Origin: UBA9300 sp964577305
Lineage (GTDB): Bacteria; Bacteroidota; Bacteroidia; Bacteroidales; VadinHA17
DNA: 64,000 bases
Direction of reading: 5' to 3'
NCBI GenBank assembly: GCA_964577305.1
Contig: CAZNYS010000002.1
Coordinates: forward strand, 1 to 64,000
Part shown: positions 1-9,412 of the stretch, piece after piece
Layout of the letters: the number at the start of each line of letters is the position of its first letter
How positions within the stretch are numbered: the stretch's first letter is position 1
The notes under the pieces: model-generated
What the model saw: the letters and a program-made list of their open reading frames with translations, nothing else
What the model was told of the DNA's origin: nothing
Databases searched by the model: none
Program-made: the position numbers and the translations under genes

Positions 1-51
1 CCTGTTCGTAAAAATTTTCTGCGATCGATCTTATTCATATGTTATTATATT

Positions 52-789
52 TTATTGCAGTTTTCGTATCCTTACGTCTATGTCAGTTCCCTTCAGAAGT
101 TTAACAAGTTCACCTGTATCAGTTGATCCAAAATGATACGGATACAAAATATCAGGTTTTATTATCATAGCCGCATCTGCAGCCATTTCAGGAGACATTG
201 TATAAGGGAGGTTCATTGGCAGAAAGGCGATATCAATATTTCTGAAACTGCTCATTTCCGGTATATTCTCAGTATCACCGGCAATATATATTCTCTTCCC
301 TCCTATACCAAGTATATAACCATTGCCAACACCCTTTGGATGGAACGGATTCCCCGGCGACCTTTCATGCTCTATGTTATAGGCAGGCACAGCTTCAATG
401 CTAATGTCTTCAAGGTCAATCTTATCCCCGTTAGTCATAACCCTGCAATCATCCAGGGCAGATGAAGAGGCTTTATTACAGATTATCTCTGTCTCATCTT
501 TAAGGATCTTCTTTATTGCACCGGGATCCAGATGGTCACCATGCTCATGAGTGATAAGTATTAAATCAGCATCAGGCAATTCTGAATAATCGGCTTCACG
601 GCTCACGGGATCAATATGGATGACCAGATCATTATATTTGAACATCAATGTTCCATGGCCGATAAACCAGAGTTCAAGAGTTCCGCCGTCAGTTTCAAAT
701 ACATCTTTTTCAAATACCTGTTGTCCGTAATTCATATTAGCAGTGAATATAAAAATAATTAGTAAGTGGATTAATTTTAATTTTCGCAT
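52..789 (-). CDS. Secreted MBL-fold metal-dependent hydrolase
   Basis: This 245-residue protein has a hydrophobic N-terminal signal peptide ending near residue 22 (NYGQ), so it should be exported. The metallo-beta-lactamase metal motif THEHGDHLD is intact (H81, H83, D85, H86), and a later AGDTEN supplies the bridging aspartate. Spacing and length resemble the UlaG-like/UPF0173 group, whose members hydrolyse lactones or phosphodiesters. The substrate here cannot be read from sequence. It is transcribed away from the AlbA_2 gene across a 118-base divergent gap. The family call is strong; the specific activity is unknown. Confidence 0.85.
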   Translation of the reverse strand: MRKLKLIHLLIIFIFTANMNYGQQVFEKDVFETDGGTLELWFIGHGTLMFKYNDLVIHIDPVSREADYSELPDADLILITHEHGDHLDPGAIKKILKDETEIICNKASSSALDDCRVMTNGDKIDLEDISIEAVPAYNIEHERSPGNPFHPKGVGNGYILGIGGKRIYIAGDTENIPEMSSFRNIDIAFLPMNLPYTMSPEMAADAAMIIKPDILYPYHFGSTDTGELVKLLKGTDIDVRIRKLQ

Positions 790-856
790 ATCATGTATTT
801 TTTGGCTATAATAATAAGAAAAAATATTTTAAGTAAGTCATATTAAACAGGTCGCA

Positions 857-888
857 TTCGTCATTTAACAAAAATTAAGGTAATTTTG
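857..888 (+). promoter_or_regulatory. Bacteroidota-type promoter for the AlbA_2 gene
   Basis: A perfect -7 element TAATTTTG lies at 881-888. A -33-like TTCG (one mismatch to TTTG) sits at 857-860, 20 bases upstream. Transcription would begin around 895, only about a dozen bases before the GTG start at 908. Confidence 0.5.
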
Positions 889-907
889 TATCCTAAATTA
901 AGCGGAG

Positions 908-1573
908 GTGAGGGAACTTCTTAAACTTATTGAACAGGGTGAAAGCCAGGTACTTGATTTCAAATATTGTATATCCGATTCAAGGAAAATTGCAAGAACA
1001 CTGGCTGCCTTTGCGAACACCGATGGTGGCAGATTACTGATTGGTGTGCGTGATAACGGAGGTATAGCAGGCGTACAGAGTGAAGAAGAGTTTTACATGA
1101 TAGATGCTGCAGCCAGTCTCTTTTGTAAACCTGCAATAAAATATAATGTTATTCAGCACAAATCTGAAGGGAAAACAGTACTTCAGGTAGAGATTGAGAA
1201 ATCAGATATCCGCCCAGTGTACTCAAAGGATGATTCAGGTAAATGGATTGCCTACACCAGAAAAGATGATCAGAACCTGGCAGTTAACAGGATCATTCTT
1301 AAGGTATGGAAAAAGGAAAACAGGAAAGATGGTCTGCTTATCAGGGTACGAAAAGCAGAGACTATCCTTTTCGATTATCTCCGCGACAATAAATCAATCA
1401 CTCTTTCAAAATTCAGGAAACTGACAAGGCTCCCATTACACAAAGCTGAGAATATTATTTCAGACCTTATTACCTGTGGTATAATCGACTACGAACTCTC
1501 TGAAAAAGGATGCCTTTATTTTGCCAGCGAAGAATTTGACCAGTACAAACCTGATAGCTACTTAAGCTATTAA
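908..1573 (+). CDS. AlbA_2 / Schlafen-type putative DNA-binding protein
   Basis: The 221-residue protein opens with an AlbA_2 (divergent AAA_4/Schlafen) domain. The pattern ESQVLDFK near residue 12 is followed by LAAFANTDGGRLLIGV, the characteristic core of this family (roughly residues 5-130). The C-terminal part (about 145-205) looks like a winged helix. Members are usually regulators or nucleic-acid-associated proteins. The GTG start at 908 is forced: an in-frame TAA lies at 899-901 and the domain begins at once. The GGAGG at 904-908 overlaps the start codon and so cannot act as a normally spaced Shine-Dalgarno site, which is usual in this phylum. The target is unknown. Confidence 0.8.
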   Translation: MRELLKLIEQGESQVLDFKYCISDSRKIARTLAAFANTDGGRLLIGVRDNGGIAGVQSEEEFYMIDAAASLFCKPAIKYNVIQHKSEGKTVLQVEIEKSDIRPVYSKDDSGKWIAYTRKDDQNLAVNRIILKVWKKENRKDGLLIRVRKAETILFDYLRDNKSITLSKFRKLTRLPLHKAENIISDLITCGIIDYELSEKGCLYFASEEFDQYKPDSYLSY

Positions 1574-1600
1574 ACCGTGCTACATTGGCAGCAGGATTAC

Positions 1601-1631
1601 TTTGAATTTAGCTATTTTTTTGTTATCTTTG
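1601..1631 (+). promoter_or_regulatory. Consensus Bacteroidota promoter for the KamA-like gene
   Basis: A perfect -33 TTTG at 1601-1604 and a perfect -7 TATCTTTG at 1624-1631 are separated by 19 bases. This is the textbook TTTG / TAnnTTTG arrangement of the phylum's primary sigma factor. The predicted start of transcription is near 1638, giving a leader of about 60 bases to the ATG at 1701. Confidence 0.7.
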
Positions 1632-1700
1632 TGTTACGATATTTAAAATCTCAATAATTTGATTTTCAATTCTTTATAAATTCCAATACTCGTTTCCGAA

Positions 1701-3893
1701 ATGAATTTATTAGAAAAAATAGAAAAGATTAACATCCCACCAAAATCAGTCATACTCCTGGAGCAACTAATGAAAGAGAACCCTGATCTTGAGAAGATCA
1801 TAAGTAACTCAGAATCAGCTAAGGCAGCAAACAAAGCATTATATGACTGGGTTTATGGATGGCTGAACGGGAAAGGGCATGAAGATGCCATGAAGTATTA
1901 TGACTACAAGTTAAGGGGAAGAAAAGCATACGAAGCCCTGAGCTGGAGAGAAGTTGGGGCAATAAGGTTACTTGATTATGTAAGGAATTCAGGCCGGGAA
2001 TTTGAGAACCTGAACAAGAAGATACCGAGATCGGTATCTGATCCGATCAGATTAATATGGCTTGCCTATCATTCAGGTAAAGGAGGTGCAAAACCTGAAT
2101 TTTTTTATGACACCATACACCTGTTTCGCCAATTTACAGGATATGAAAGAAGAGAAAAACCCAAGCGTCAGAAAGTGATGCAATGGATGTCAAAACATTA
2201 TTCAGGTCTTGATAAAAAGATCATAGACATAAGAGAAGAAAACAAGAAAAGGATACTGAAAATTATTATCAGGAATATTGACCAGGGATTGATCAGCAGC
2301 AGCAGGTACAGTTTCCCGGCGGGAATATCCTACACTCAAAAGTATGAAATAGCACTTTCATGGTGGGAAGACTTCCATTTTCACCTGAAATTTGCCATAA
2401 GGACTCCCGAATTGCTCAATGAAATGCTTGATTATTCACTTGATACTGATACCATGTTCCGTCTTGAGGAAGCACGTGAGTCAGGAATTCCATTTTTTGT
2501 AAATCCATATTACTTATCCCTACTCAACGTTAATGCTCCTGAATTTGCACGGAAAACTGACCTTGCATTAAGGGATTATATATTATACAGCAAGGAGCTG
2601 ATAAATGAATTTGGTAATATAATAGCCTGGGAGAAAGAAGATAAGGTTTTACCAGGGAAGCCCAATGCCGCAGGATGGCTACTGCCTAACAGCAATAATA
2701 TACATAGGAGATACCCCGAGGTTGCAATCCTGATACCTGACACAGTGGGAAGAGCCTGTGGTGGACTGTGCGTATCATGCCAGCGGATGTATGATTTTCA
2801 GGCAGGCAGACTCAATTTCAATCTTGATAAACTGAAACCCGATGAAACATGGAAAGATAAACTGTCCTGGCTAATGGAATATTTCGAGGATGACAGCCAG
2901 CTGAGGGATATACTTATAACCGGTGGGGATGCGTTTATGAGCTCAGATAAGTCATTGAAAGATGTCCTTGATGCCGTGTATAAAATGGCTCTCAGGAAAA
3001 AAGAGAAGAATAAAAATAAGGAAGAGGGATTGAAATATGCTGAAATGCTAAGAGTGAGACTGGGAACCCGTCTTCCTGTCTATATCCCTTTCCGTGTAAC
3101 CGATGATCTGCTGCAAGTACTGATTGATTTTAAGGAAAAGGCTTCCATGATAGGTATCAAGCAATTTGTAATACAAACACATTTCGTTTCACCAATGGAA
3201 GTTACTCCAGCAGTAAGGGAAGCTGTTAAAAAGCTTAATTCTGCAGGCTGGATTGTAGTTAACCAGATGGTGTACACTGCGGCAGCTTCCAGGAGAGGCT
3301 TCGCAGCCAAGCTACGGAGAACACTTAACGAGGTTGGTATCATTCCTTACTATACTTTCACTGTTAAAGGATACATGGAGAATTATCATAATTTTGCCAC
3401 CAATGAGAGGGCTATTCAGGAACAGATAGAAGAAAAGGTATTCGGTAGTATTCCTGATGAAGAGCAGGATACTGTAAGGAATATTCCTGAAGATGCGGAG
3501 AACACTGTTCCTGTTCTTGAAGAAATAATGAAGAAACATGATCTGCCTTTCCTTAGCACCGACAGGAATGTAATGAACCTGCCCGGTGTTGGCAAAAGCT
3601 TAACATTCAGAACTATAGGAATAACCAGAAGGGGCAGGAGAATTCTCGAGTTTGATCATGATGTGACCAGGAATCATAGCCCGATTATTAATAAAATGGG
3701 GAAGGTCAATATAATAGAATCCAAGCCTATTAAGCATTATGTTGATCAGATGGAATTAATGGGTGAAGATCCCAATGATTATAAAGATGTATGGGGCTAT
3801 TCCATGGGAGAAACTGAACCCCGGGCATCAATTTTCAAATACCCTGAATATGAATTTGCTACAACAGGTGAGATGACAAACCTGGAGATATAG
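1701..3893 (+). CDS. KamA-family (lysine 2,3-aminomutase-like) radical SAM protein
   Basis: This 730-residue protein has an extended helical N-terminal region of about 330 residues before the radical SAM core. The cluster motif CGGLCVSC (C353, C357, C360) has the Cx3Cx2C spacing that binds the SAM-liganded 4Fe-4S cluster. ILITGGDAF follows as the glycine-rich SAM-contact segment. Near the C-terminus, NLPGVGKS places K632 where lysine aminomutases hold their PLP-binding lysine. Both cofactors of an aminomutase are therefore plausible. Typical lysine 2,3-aminomutase is about 420 residues, so this is a long variant and its substrate is open. It is a single gene with its own promoter and has no beta-lysine acetyltransferase neighbour. 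Confidence 0.85.
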   Translation: MNLLEKIEKINIPPKSVILLEQLMKENPDLEKIISNSESAKAANKALYDWVYGWLNGKGHEDAMKYYDYKLRGRKAYEALSWREVGAIRLLDYVRNSGREFENLNKKIPRSVSDPIRLIWLAYHSGKGGAKPEFFYDTIHLFRQFTGYERREKPKRQKVMQWMSKHYSGLDKKIIDIREENKKRILKIIIRNIDQGLISSSRYSFPAGISYTQKYEIALSWWEDFHFHLKFAIRTPELLNEMLDYSLDTDTMFRLEEARESGIPFFVNPYYLSLLNVNAPEFARKTDLALRDYILYSKELINEFGNIIAWEKEDKVLPGKPNAAGWLLPNSNNIHRRYPEVAILIPDTVGRACGGLCVSCQRMYDFQAGRLNFNLDKLKPDETWKDKLSWLMEYFEDDSQLRDILITGGDAFMSSDKSLKDVLDAVYKMALRKKEKNKNKEEGLKYAEMLRVRLGTRLPVYIPFRVTDDLLQVLIDFKEKASMIGIKQFVIQTHFVSPMEVTPAVREAVKKLNSAGWIVVNQMVYTAAASRRGFAAKLRRTLNEVGIIPYYTFTVKGYMENYHNFATNERAIQEQIEEKVFGSIPDEEQDTVRNIPEDAENTVPVLEEIMKKHDLPFLSTDRNVMNLPGVGKSLTFRTIGITRRGRRILEFDHDVTRNHSPIINKMGKVNIIESKPIKHYVDQMELMGEDPNDYKDVWGYSMGETEPRASIFKYPEYEFATTGEMTNLEI

Positions 3894-3978
3894 CTGTTAT
3901 ACCTCCTTTTATTTTTATTATGAAACAATTTTGGTATATTGTCTTCCGAATTTAGGTTAACATTTTCTATCAGATAAA

Positions 3979-6900
3979 TTGGGTATAACCAGGTATATAG
4001 TTATTTTGCTCTTACCTGTATTTTTATTATTGGATGACGCATATTCCCAGGCATCCTTTACAGGTAATAGTGAATATCCTTCACCACCCCTGAAAATCAT
4101 TTCAGAAAATAGTGAAGGTTTAAAACTATCTTATTATTCAGGCACAGGTGAATTTGAGAGGCTGAAACCTGATGAAGGCAGCTTTGTGAGACTTAGGCTG
4201 CCTGATCATTCTTTCAGCAGTGACCCCGGTAAACCGCAGCTGCCTGTTTTGACACGGTTATTAGATTATGATAAGGCAAAAAATGCCAGGATAATAATAA
4301 GTGATGTTATTACCACCCGTAAAAGCCTTGAAGAGATGGGTGATTATAACAGAATTTACCCCAGTCAGCCCAGTCAGACGAAAAGAGAGGATCCTCAGGA
4401 TAACCCATTCACACTGGATAAGTCTGTTTACAATGCCGGTCATGCTTATATTACCGATACTGTAGTAACAAAAAAAATCGGTGTAATGAGAGGTAAAAGT
4501 ATTGCCAGCCTCGAGATAAGACCTGTCATTTATCATCCTGCTGAAAAATATGTTGATATCATAACGTCTATGAATATTTACATAGAATATTCAGCAGATT
4601 ACCAGGCACGGTCAGAAAGCAAAGATTCGTATGATTATTATTTTAATGACCTGCTTTCAAAAGGCCTGATAAATTATGACACTGATAATGTAATACCCGG
4701 ATTCTCACTTGAGCCTGCAGGTATGGTAATAGTATCTGATACTTCACTAAGAAATCATCTTCAGCCACTTGTTGAATGGAAGACAAAGAAAGGCTTCAGG
4801 GTAACTGAATTGTATATTGGCGAAAACGGCCTGGAAAGGAACTTCCAGGATATTAAAGACAGCCTTACATATATCTATAATAATACTTCACAGGAAAGTC
4901 CAGCACCAACATACCTATTGCTTGCAGGAGACCTGAATTATATACCTGCATCTCAGGGCACCAATTACCTTACTGATATGTATTATGCCGAATTTGACGG
5001 GAACGGAGACTTCATACCTGATATGTTCACCGGAAGGCTGCCGGCCAGGGACACAAACCAGTTAAAAGCCATAGTCCGGAAAATAATACAGTACGAAAGC
5101 TTCTTGTTCGGAGATACAATATCACATTTTAAAAAAGCTGTTGCTTTCACCGGACTTGATGAAGGACATGAGCCGTTTATGAACGGGCAGGTTAATTATG
5201 CCTCGGGATATTTCGACCAGAACCCCTATGCAACTGAGTCCTATGTCTTCAACCACGAAACGAATGACTCGATAAGGAACGTACGTTACGATTCATTGAA
5301 AGTATTGATTAAAAAAGGTGTGGGTTATATAAATTATACCGGGCATGGAAGTGCGACAAGCTGGTTGGATACCGGAATAGACCACACTTTCCCCGGGAAA
5401 ATGACTAATGGATCGAGGTATCCCTTAATAATAAGTAATGCCTGTCTCACAGCCAAGTATAATGATAATAATTGCATTGGGTCGAGCATGGTAAGGGCTG
5501 TTGACAAAGGTGCTCTTGCCTTTATTGGCTGCACTAATGACTCGTACTGGACAGAAGATTTTTACTGGTCGGTGGGTGTCGGTCCCCTGGTGGATAACCC
5601 CACGTACGGTGAAACGGGACTGGGATTTTACGACAGGCTTTTTCACCTTAACGGTGAAAAACCATCGGAATGGTACACAACAACAGGACAGATACTGTAC
5701 GCCGGAAACCTGGCAGTTTCAGAAAGTACAAGCCCCTGGAAGCAGTATTACTGGGAAAATTATGTTCTGCTCGGGGATCCTTCCTTAACACCATATATAG
5801 GTGAACCTGAGCCACTTACTGCTCAGGTTCCTGACAGCCTGCCTCCAACACTTAAAAAACTGAACATAAATACATCAGGGTTTGCATATGTAGGCCTGTC
5901 TCATTTCAACACTCTCTGGGATGCCTGTCACGCAACACCATCCGGATCGGTATACCTTGACATCCCGTCCATTGTAAAGGATTCATGCCTGATGATCATA
6001 AGCCGGCAAAACGTGATACCTTTTGTTAAGACAATATATTTTGCAGAATCAGATACTGCCTGGCTCACTATAAATGACATCAATGTATCCGATCTTTCAG
6101 GAAATGATAATGGACAGGCAGATTATAATGAAACTGTTTCACTACAAACAGATATACAGAACGCCGGTAATGACGGGGCTGATGATGTATATTTAAAAAT
6201 ATCATCATCTTCAGAGTATATAACCATAATAAATGATTCACTATATATAGGTTCGGTTAATGCTAATACTGAAATCCAGGAAACGGGCTTTGAAATCCTT
6301 GTTGCGGATAGTCTTCCGGATCGTAAGATAGCAGCCATTAATATAGAACTTCACTATAATGGCAATATTATCAACCAGGGGACTGATATCAGTCTGCATG
6401 CTCCAGAGTTTATGATCCTGAACTGCATAACAGACGATACCCTGACCGGTAACGGTAACAGTCTTGCTGAAGCCGGTGAAAGAGTTAGACTAATCTTCAG
6501 GGTTGCCAATAATGGTTCGAGTTCATGTTCCGGAGACCTTCTGATCAGTAATGTTTCGGAGTATATTGATTTTGATGCTACCTCACTGGCCACCGGCCCT
6601 ATAAATCCCGGAGTGGTAACCGAAATCTCTGTCCTGGCAAATATAAGTGAAGACACACCTGAATCGACTGAAATCACCTTTGACATCGAGTTAATTAGTG
6701 ATCCATACAGAACATCAAAGACACTTAGTATTATAGCAGGTAAATTAACTGAAGATTTTGAACTGCTAAACTTTACAACCTTCCCCTGGATAAATAATAC
6801 AGATGCACCATGGATCATTACCGATGAAACAGCAAAAAGCAATATGTTTTCGGCACGTTCAGGGATAATAAGGCATAATGAGAAATCAGAACTTGCTATG

Positions 6901-7749
6901 CTCCTGAATATTCCTGAAGATGATACATTAAGGTTCTGGTACAAAGTTTCATCCGAAGCCTCATGGGACTCTCTAATATTTAAGGCCAACAACATATTGC
7001 TGATGAATGCATCAGGAGAGGTTGACTGGACCGAGGCAGTCGTACCACTTAAAAAAGGAGTCCATTTATTACAGTGGATATACACAAAGGATCAATCGGT
7101 AAATAATGGTTCCGACTGTGCATATATTGACCTTGTAAGATTTCCTGTATTTTCATTTATTCAATCTGCAATAAACCTCAATAGAATAAGTTCCCCGGAA
7201 AAAGGACAAATCTATAATGATGAGATAATTGCAGTTGAACTAAGCAACCTTGGCCGTGATACGATCACTATGCTCTCAATGACATACATGGTGAACGATA
7301 TCCCGCCTGTGAATGAAACATTCAATACCGAATTAAAACCTGGTGATACTATCACTTTATCCTTTTCACAAACGGTTGATATGTCTTTGTATAATACATA
7401 TAAAATCATGGTATTTGTAACATATCCTGACAACTATTTCATTAATGATACCCTGAAGACCACAATTGTCAGCACAGGCATAGAAGATCCGAACCTTATG
7501 AAAGATGTTTTCACCGTTGCACCAAACCCGGTAAAAGATAATATCAGGATAATCAGCCACCGCAATTCAGAAGATAATACATTTATTTTATACAACTCAT
7601 CCGGCATGATGGTCTACAGGAAAGAAATAGACTTTATTTCTGCAGAAGAGCAGTTATTTGTTGATCACGGTTATCTTTCCAGGGGAAGCTATATCCTGAT
7701 AATACGAAACAGTAATATGAAATATCGCTATAAGATTATCAAACTGTAA
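3979..7749 (+). CDS. Secreted gingipain-like C25 cysteine protease with T9SS sorting domain
   Basis: This is a 1256-residue exported protease. A signal peptide (about residues 1-23, ending AYSQ) and a propeptide-like region of roughly 230 residues precede the C25 catalytic domain. The catalytic pair is clear: H456 in NYTGHGSATSW and C489 in ISNACLTAKY. After about residue 640 come beta-sandwich domains (CARDB/Ig-like patterns). The last 80 residues (VAPNPVKDNI through RYKIIKL) form a Por/T9SS type A C-terminal sorting domain, so the protein should cross the outer membrane and be cell-attached or released. The start read here is TTG at 3979; no ATG precedes the signal peptide in frame. Arg or Lys specificity cannot be judged. 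Confidence 0.9.
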   Translation: MGITRYIVILLLPVFLLLDDAYSQASFTGNSEYPSPPLKIISENSEGLKLSYYSGTGEFERLKPDEGSFVRLRLPDHSFSSDPGKPQLPVLTRLLDYDKAKNARIIISDVITTRKSLEEMGDYNRIYPSQPSQTKREDPQDNPFTLDKSVYNAGHAYITDTVVTKKIGVMRGKSIASLEIRPVIYHPAEKYVDIITSMNIYIEYSADYQARSESKDSYDYYFNDLLSKGLINYDTDNVIPGFSLEPAGMVIVSDTSLRNHLQPLVEWKTKKGFRVTELYIGENGLERNFQDIKDSLTYIYNNTSQESPAPTYLLLAGDLNYIPASQGTNYLTDMYYAEFDGNGDFIPDMFTGRLPARDTNQLKAIVRKIIQYESFLFGDTISHFKKAVAFTGLDEGHEPFMNGQVNYASGYFDQNPYATESYVFNHETNDSIRNVRYDSLKVLIKKGVGYINYTGHGSATSWLDTGIDHTFPGKMTNGSRYPLIISNACLTAKYNDNNCIGSSMVRAVDKGALAFIGCTNDSYWTEDFYWSVGVGPLVDNPTYGETGLGFYDRLFHLNGEKPSEWYTTTGQILYAGNLAVSESTSPWKQYYWENYVLLGDPSLTPYIGEPEPLTAQVPDSLPPTLKKLNINTSGFAYVGLSHFNTLWDACHATPSGSVYLDIPSIVKDSCLMIISRQNVIPFVKTIYFAESDTAWLTINDINVSDLSGNDNGQADYNETVSLQTDIQNAGNDGADDVYLKISSSSEYITIINDSLYIGSVNANTEIQETGFEILVADSLPDRKIAAINIELHYNGNIINQGTDISLHAPEFMILNCITDDTLTGNGNSLAEAGERVRLIFRVANNGSSSCSGDLLISNVSEYIDFDATSLATGPINPGVVTEISVLANISEDTPESTEITFDIELISDPYRTSKTLSIIAGKLTEDFELLNFTTFPWINNTDAPWIITDETAKSNMFSARSGIIRHNEKSELAMLLNIPEDDTLRFWYKVSSEASWDSLIFKANNILLMNASGEVDWTEAVVPLKKGVHLLQWIYTKDQSVNNGSDCAYIDLVRFPVFSFIQSAINLNRISSPEKGQIYNDEIIAVELSNLGRDTITMLSMTYMVNDIPPVNETFNTELKPGDTITLSFSQTVDMSLYNTYKIMVFVTYPDNYFINDTLKTTIVSTGIEDPNLMKDVFTVAPNPVKDNIRIISHRNSEDNTFILYNSSGMMVYRKEIDFISAEEQLFVDHGYLSRGSYILIIRNSNMKYRYKIIKL

Positions 7750-7757
7750 GCTTGTTT

Positions 7758-7813
7758 GTTCAGGGTTCAGGGTTCAAAGTTCCATGTTTCATGTTTCAGG
7801 TTCCAAGTTTCAG
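7758..7813. repeat. Degenerate GTTCAGG/GTTTCA tandem repeat
   Basis: The stretch directly after the protease gene is a run of imperfect 7-8 base units of the kind GTTCAGG, GTTCAAA, GTTCCAT, GTTTCAT, GTTTCAG. It is non-coding, strand-biased and low in complexity. The same gap also ends in a run of CTTTTTA/CTTTTGT units at about 7903-7940. No function is evident. Confidence 0.6.
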
Positions 7814-7828
7814 AGTTACTTTTTATTC

Positions 7829-7864
7829 CGAAAAACCACAAATCTTTGATTTGTTAGTTTTTCG
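7829..7864. terminator. Long stem-loop in the protease-HD gap
   Basis: CGAAAAAC at 7829-7836 pairs with GTTTTTCG at 7857-7864, and ACAAATC at 7838-7844 pairs with GATTTGT at 7848-7854, around a three-base loop. This makes a 15-base-pair hairpin with one small internal bulge. It is AT-rich and lacks a long T-tract, so it may be a terminator, a processing site, or a mobile palindrome. Confidence 0.5.
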
Positions 7865-7999
7865 AGAATCCTTAAAATCATTTATTTTTGTAAAATAATT
7901 TCGTGACTTTTTACTTTTTACTTTTGTCTTTTGTCTTTCTTCATAGCCTCAGCCTATTTTTTGTTGTATGTCTTTATTATATTTACACAAAAAATAACT

Positions 8000-8590
8000 A
8001 TGAGCGATTATATACCAACCCGTGAGGAAGCAGTAAATCTTTTCAAGAAGTACAATAAATCAGAGAGTCTTTATAAGCATGCCCTGGCCGTTGAGGGTGT
8101 TATGAGATACATGGCCAGAAAAAATGGTGAAGATGAAGACAAATGGGGTATAATTGGTTTTATTCATGACCTTGATTACGAGATGTATCCTGAACAGCAT
8201 TGTAAGAAAACGGAAGAGATATTGAGGGAGAACAACTGGCCCGAGGAATATATAAGGGCTGTTATGAGTCATGGATGGGAGATAGTGACTGATGTAGAGC
8301 CGGTAAGCCAGCTTGAAAAGACATTATATGCCATGGACGAACTCACCGGCCTTGTAACCACAACAGCGCTGGTACGTCCTTCCAGAAGCGTGCTGGACAT
8401 GAAAGCAAAATCGGTGAAGAAGAAATGGAATGATAAGCGGTTTGCTGCCGGGGTCGACAGGTCTATAATAGAAAAAGGAGCAGCCCTGCTGGAAGCAGAG
8501 CTGCCCGAATTAATTCAAGATTGCATCAACGGGATGCGTGAGGTGGCTGATGAGATTGGATTGAAAGGGAATCCGGAGCCAGCAGATTAA
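8000..8590 (+). CDS. HD-domain phosphohydrolase-like protein
   Basis: This 196-residue protein carries an HD-superfamily pattern: H27 (YKHALAVE), H56-D57 (FIHDLDYE), a further histidine in VMSHGWEI and an aspartate in AMDELTGL. These fit a metal-dependent phosphohydrolase close to the HDIG group, acting in the cytoplasm on an unidentified phosphorylated substrate. I chose the ATG at 8000; a longer frame begins with TTG at 7931 but lies in a T-rich spacer and would add a spurious hydrophobic leader. A -7-like TATTTTTG is present at 7883-7890. The gene converges with the DUF1080 gene across a double hairpin. Confidence 0.8.
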   Translation: MSDYIPTREEAVNLFKKYNKSESLYKHALAVEGVMRYMARKNGEDEDKWGIIGFIHDLDYEMYPEQHCKKTEEILRENNWPEEYIRAVMSHGWEIVTDVEPVSQLEKTLYAMDELTGLVTTTALVRPSRSVLDMKAKSVKKKWNDKRFAAGVDRSIIEKGAALLEAELPELIQDCINGMREVADEIGLKGNPEPAD

Positions 8591-8591
8591 C

Positions 8592-8637
8592 ATCCCCCGG
8601 TCCCGAATTATCGGGACCACCCCCTTCAAAGGGGGAT
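8592..8637. terminator. Double stem-loop between convergent genes
   Basis: Two perfect hairpins stand side by side. GGTCCCGA (8599-8606) pairs with TCGGGACC (8611-8618), and CCCCCTT (8620-8626) pairs with AAGGGGG (8629-8635). The outer arms ATCCCCC (8592-8598) and GGGGGAT (8631-8637) can also pair, giving an alternative fold. It fills the convergent gap and probably ends transcription from both sides. Confidence 0.65.
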
Positions 8638-9380
8638 CATAGCTCCCTGATCTTGATATTCCTGAACCACACGTCATCACCATGGTCCTGCAATCCTATA
8701 TATCCTTCTTCAGCGGTATTGATGAATTCAGGCCATTCAGCAAATTTTGAATTGGCACACATCTCTTTCCACTGGTCGGTCCAAAGATGATATTCAACAA
8801 CATTTTCACCATTCATCGAATGAACCACGGTACCTTTATAAACCATTATTTTCACCTCGTTCCATTCACCTGCAGGTTTTGCATTCTGCGGAACAGCAGG
8901 AATCAGGTCGTACAGTGATCCGGCCTGACGGTTCCCGTCTTTTCCGAGTTTGGCATCAGGGTGTCTCTCATTATCAAGTATCTGCATCTCCGGTGATGAT
9001 TCATATATAGGTCTTCCTTCCAGTTCCTGAGCCAGGTAGAAGATGCCGCTGTTACCTCCCTCGGAAATTTTCCATTCGAGGGATAATTCAAAATTACCAT
9101 ATTTCTTCCTGATAATAATATCTCCTCCTTTTCCGCCGGCTTCTCCTTTGCCGGAGCCAATAACATGCAGTGTGCCATCTACTATTTCCCATCCCTGTTC
9201 AGGGAATTCTTCCTGGTTATAACCCCTGAAATTATCGGTTGATGTGCCGTCAAAAATTACAGTCCAGTTTTCTTCATCTGCAGTTTTCATTTCATCTGAT
9301 TTAGTAATTCTTGATGAACCACAAGAAGTACTAAGGAATGCAATAATTACAAAAGCTGTTAAAAGATCAACTATTTTCAT
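8637..9380 (-). CDS. DUF1080 lipoprotein, 3-keto-glycoside hydrolase family
   Basis: The 247-residue protein has a lipoprotein signal with lipobox LSTSC (C20). The rest is a DUF1080 domain: WTVIFDGTSTDNFRGY near the start, WKISEGGNSGIFY in the middle, and YIGLQDHGDDVWFRNIKI at the end. DUF1080 is a concanavalin-like fold, and characterised members hydrolyse 3-keto-disaccharides made by Gfo/Idh-type dehydrogenases. It lies 32 bases downstream of such a dehydrogenase (9413-10894) on the same strand, so the two probably form an operon. The signal suggests a membrane-anchored periplasmic enzyme. The exact glycoside is unknown. Confidence 0.85.
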   Translation of the reverse strand: MKIVDLLTAFVIIAFLSTSCGSSRITKSDEMKTADEENWTVIFDGTSTDNFRGYNQEEFPEQGWEIVDGTLHVIGSGKGEAGGKGGDIIIRKKYGNFELSLEWKISEGGNSGIFYLAQELEGRPIYESSPEMQILDNERHPDAKLGKDGNRQAGSLYDLIPAVPQNAKPAGEWNEVKIMVYKGTVVHSMNGENVVEYHLWTDQWKEMCANSKFAEWPEFINTAEEGYIGLQDHGDDVWFRNIKIREL

Positions 9381-9412
9381 AATGTTACTATTTTTTATTA
9401 TTCATACACACA

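Noticed and set aside
6354..7085. Open frame of 243 codons on the minus strand
   Set aside because: It is antisense to the C25 protease, which has clear domains over the same bases, and its translation shows no motif or signal.
7931..7999. Longer N-terminus for the HD protein from a TTG
   Set aside because: The added 23 residues come from a T-rich repeat-like spacer; the ATG at 8000 begins the family-like sequence.
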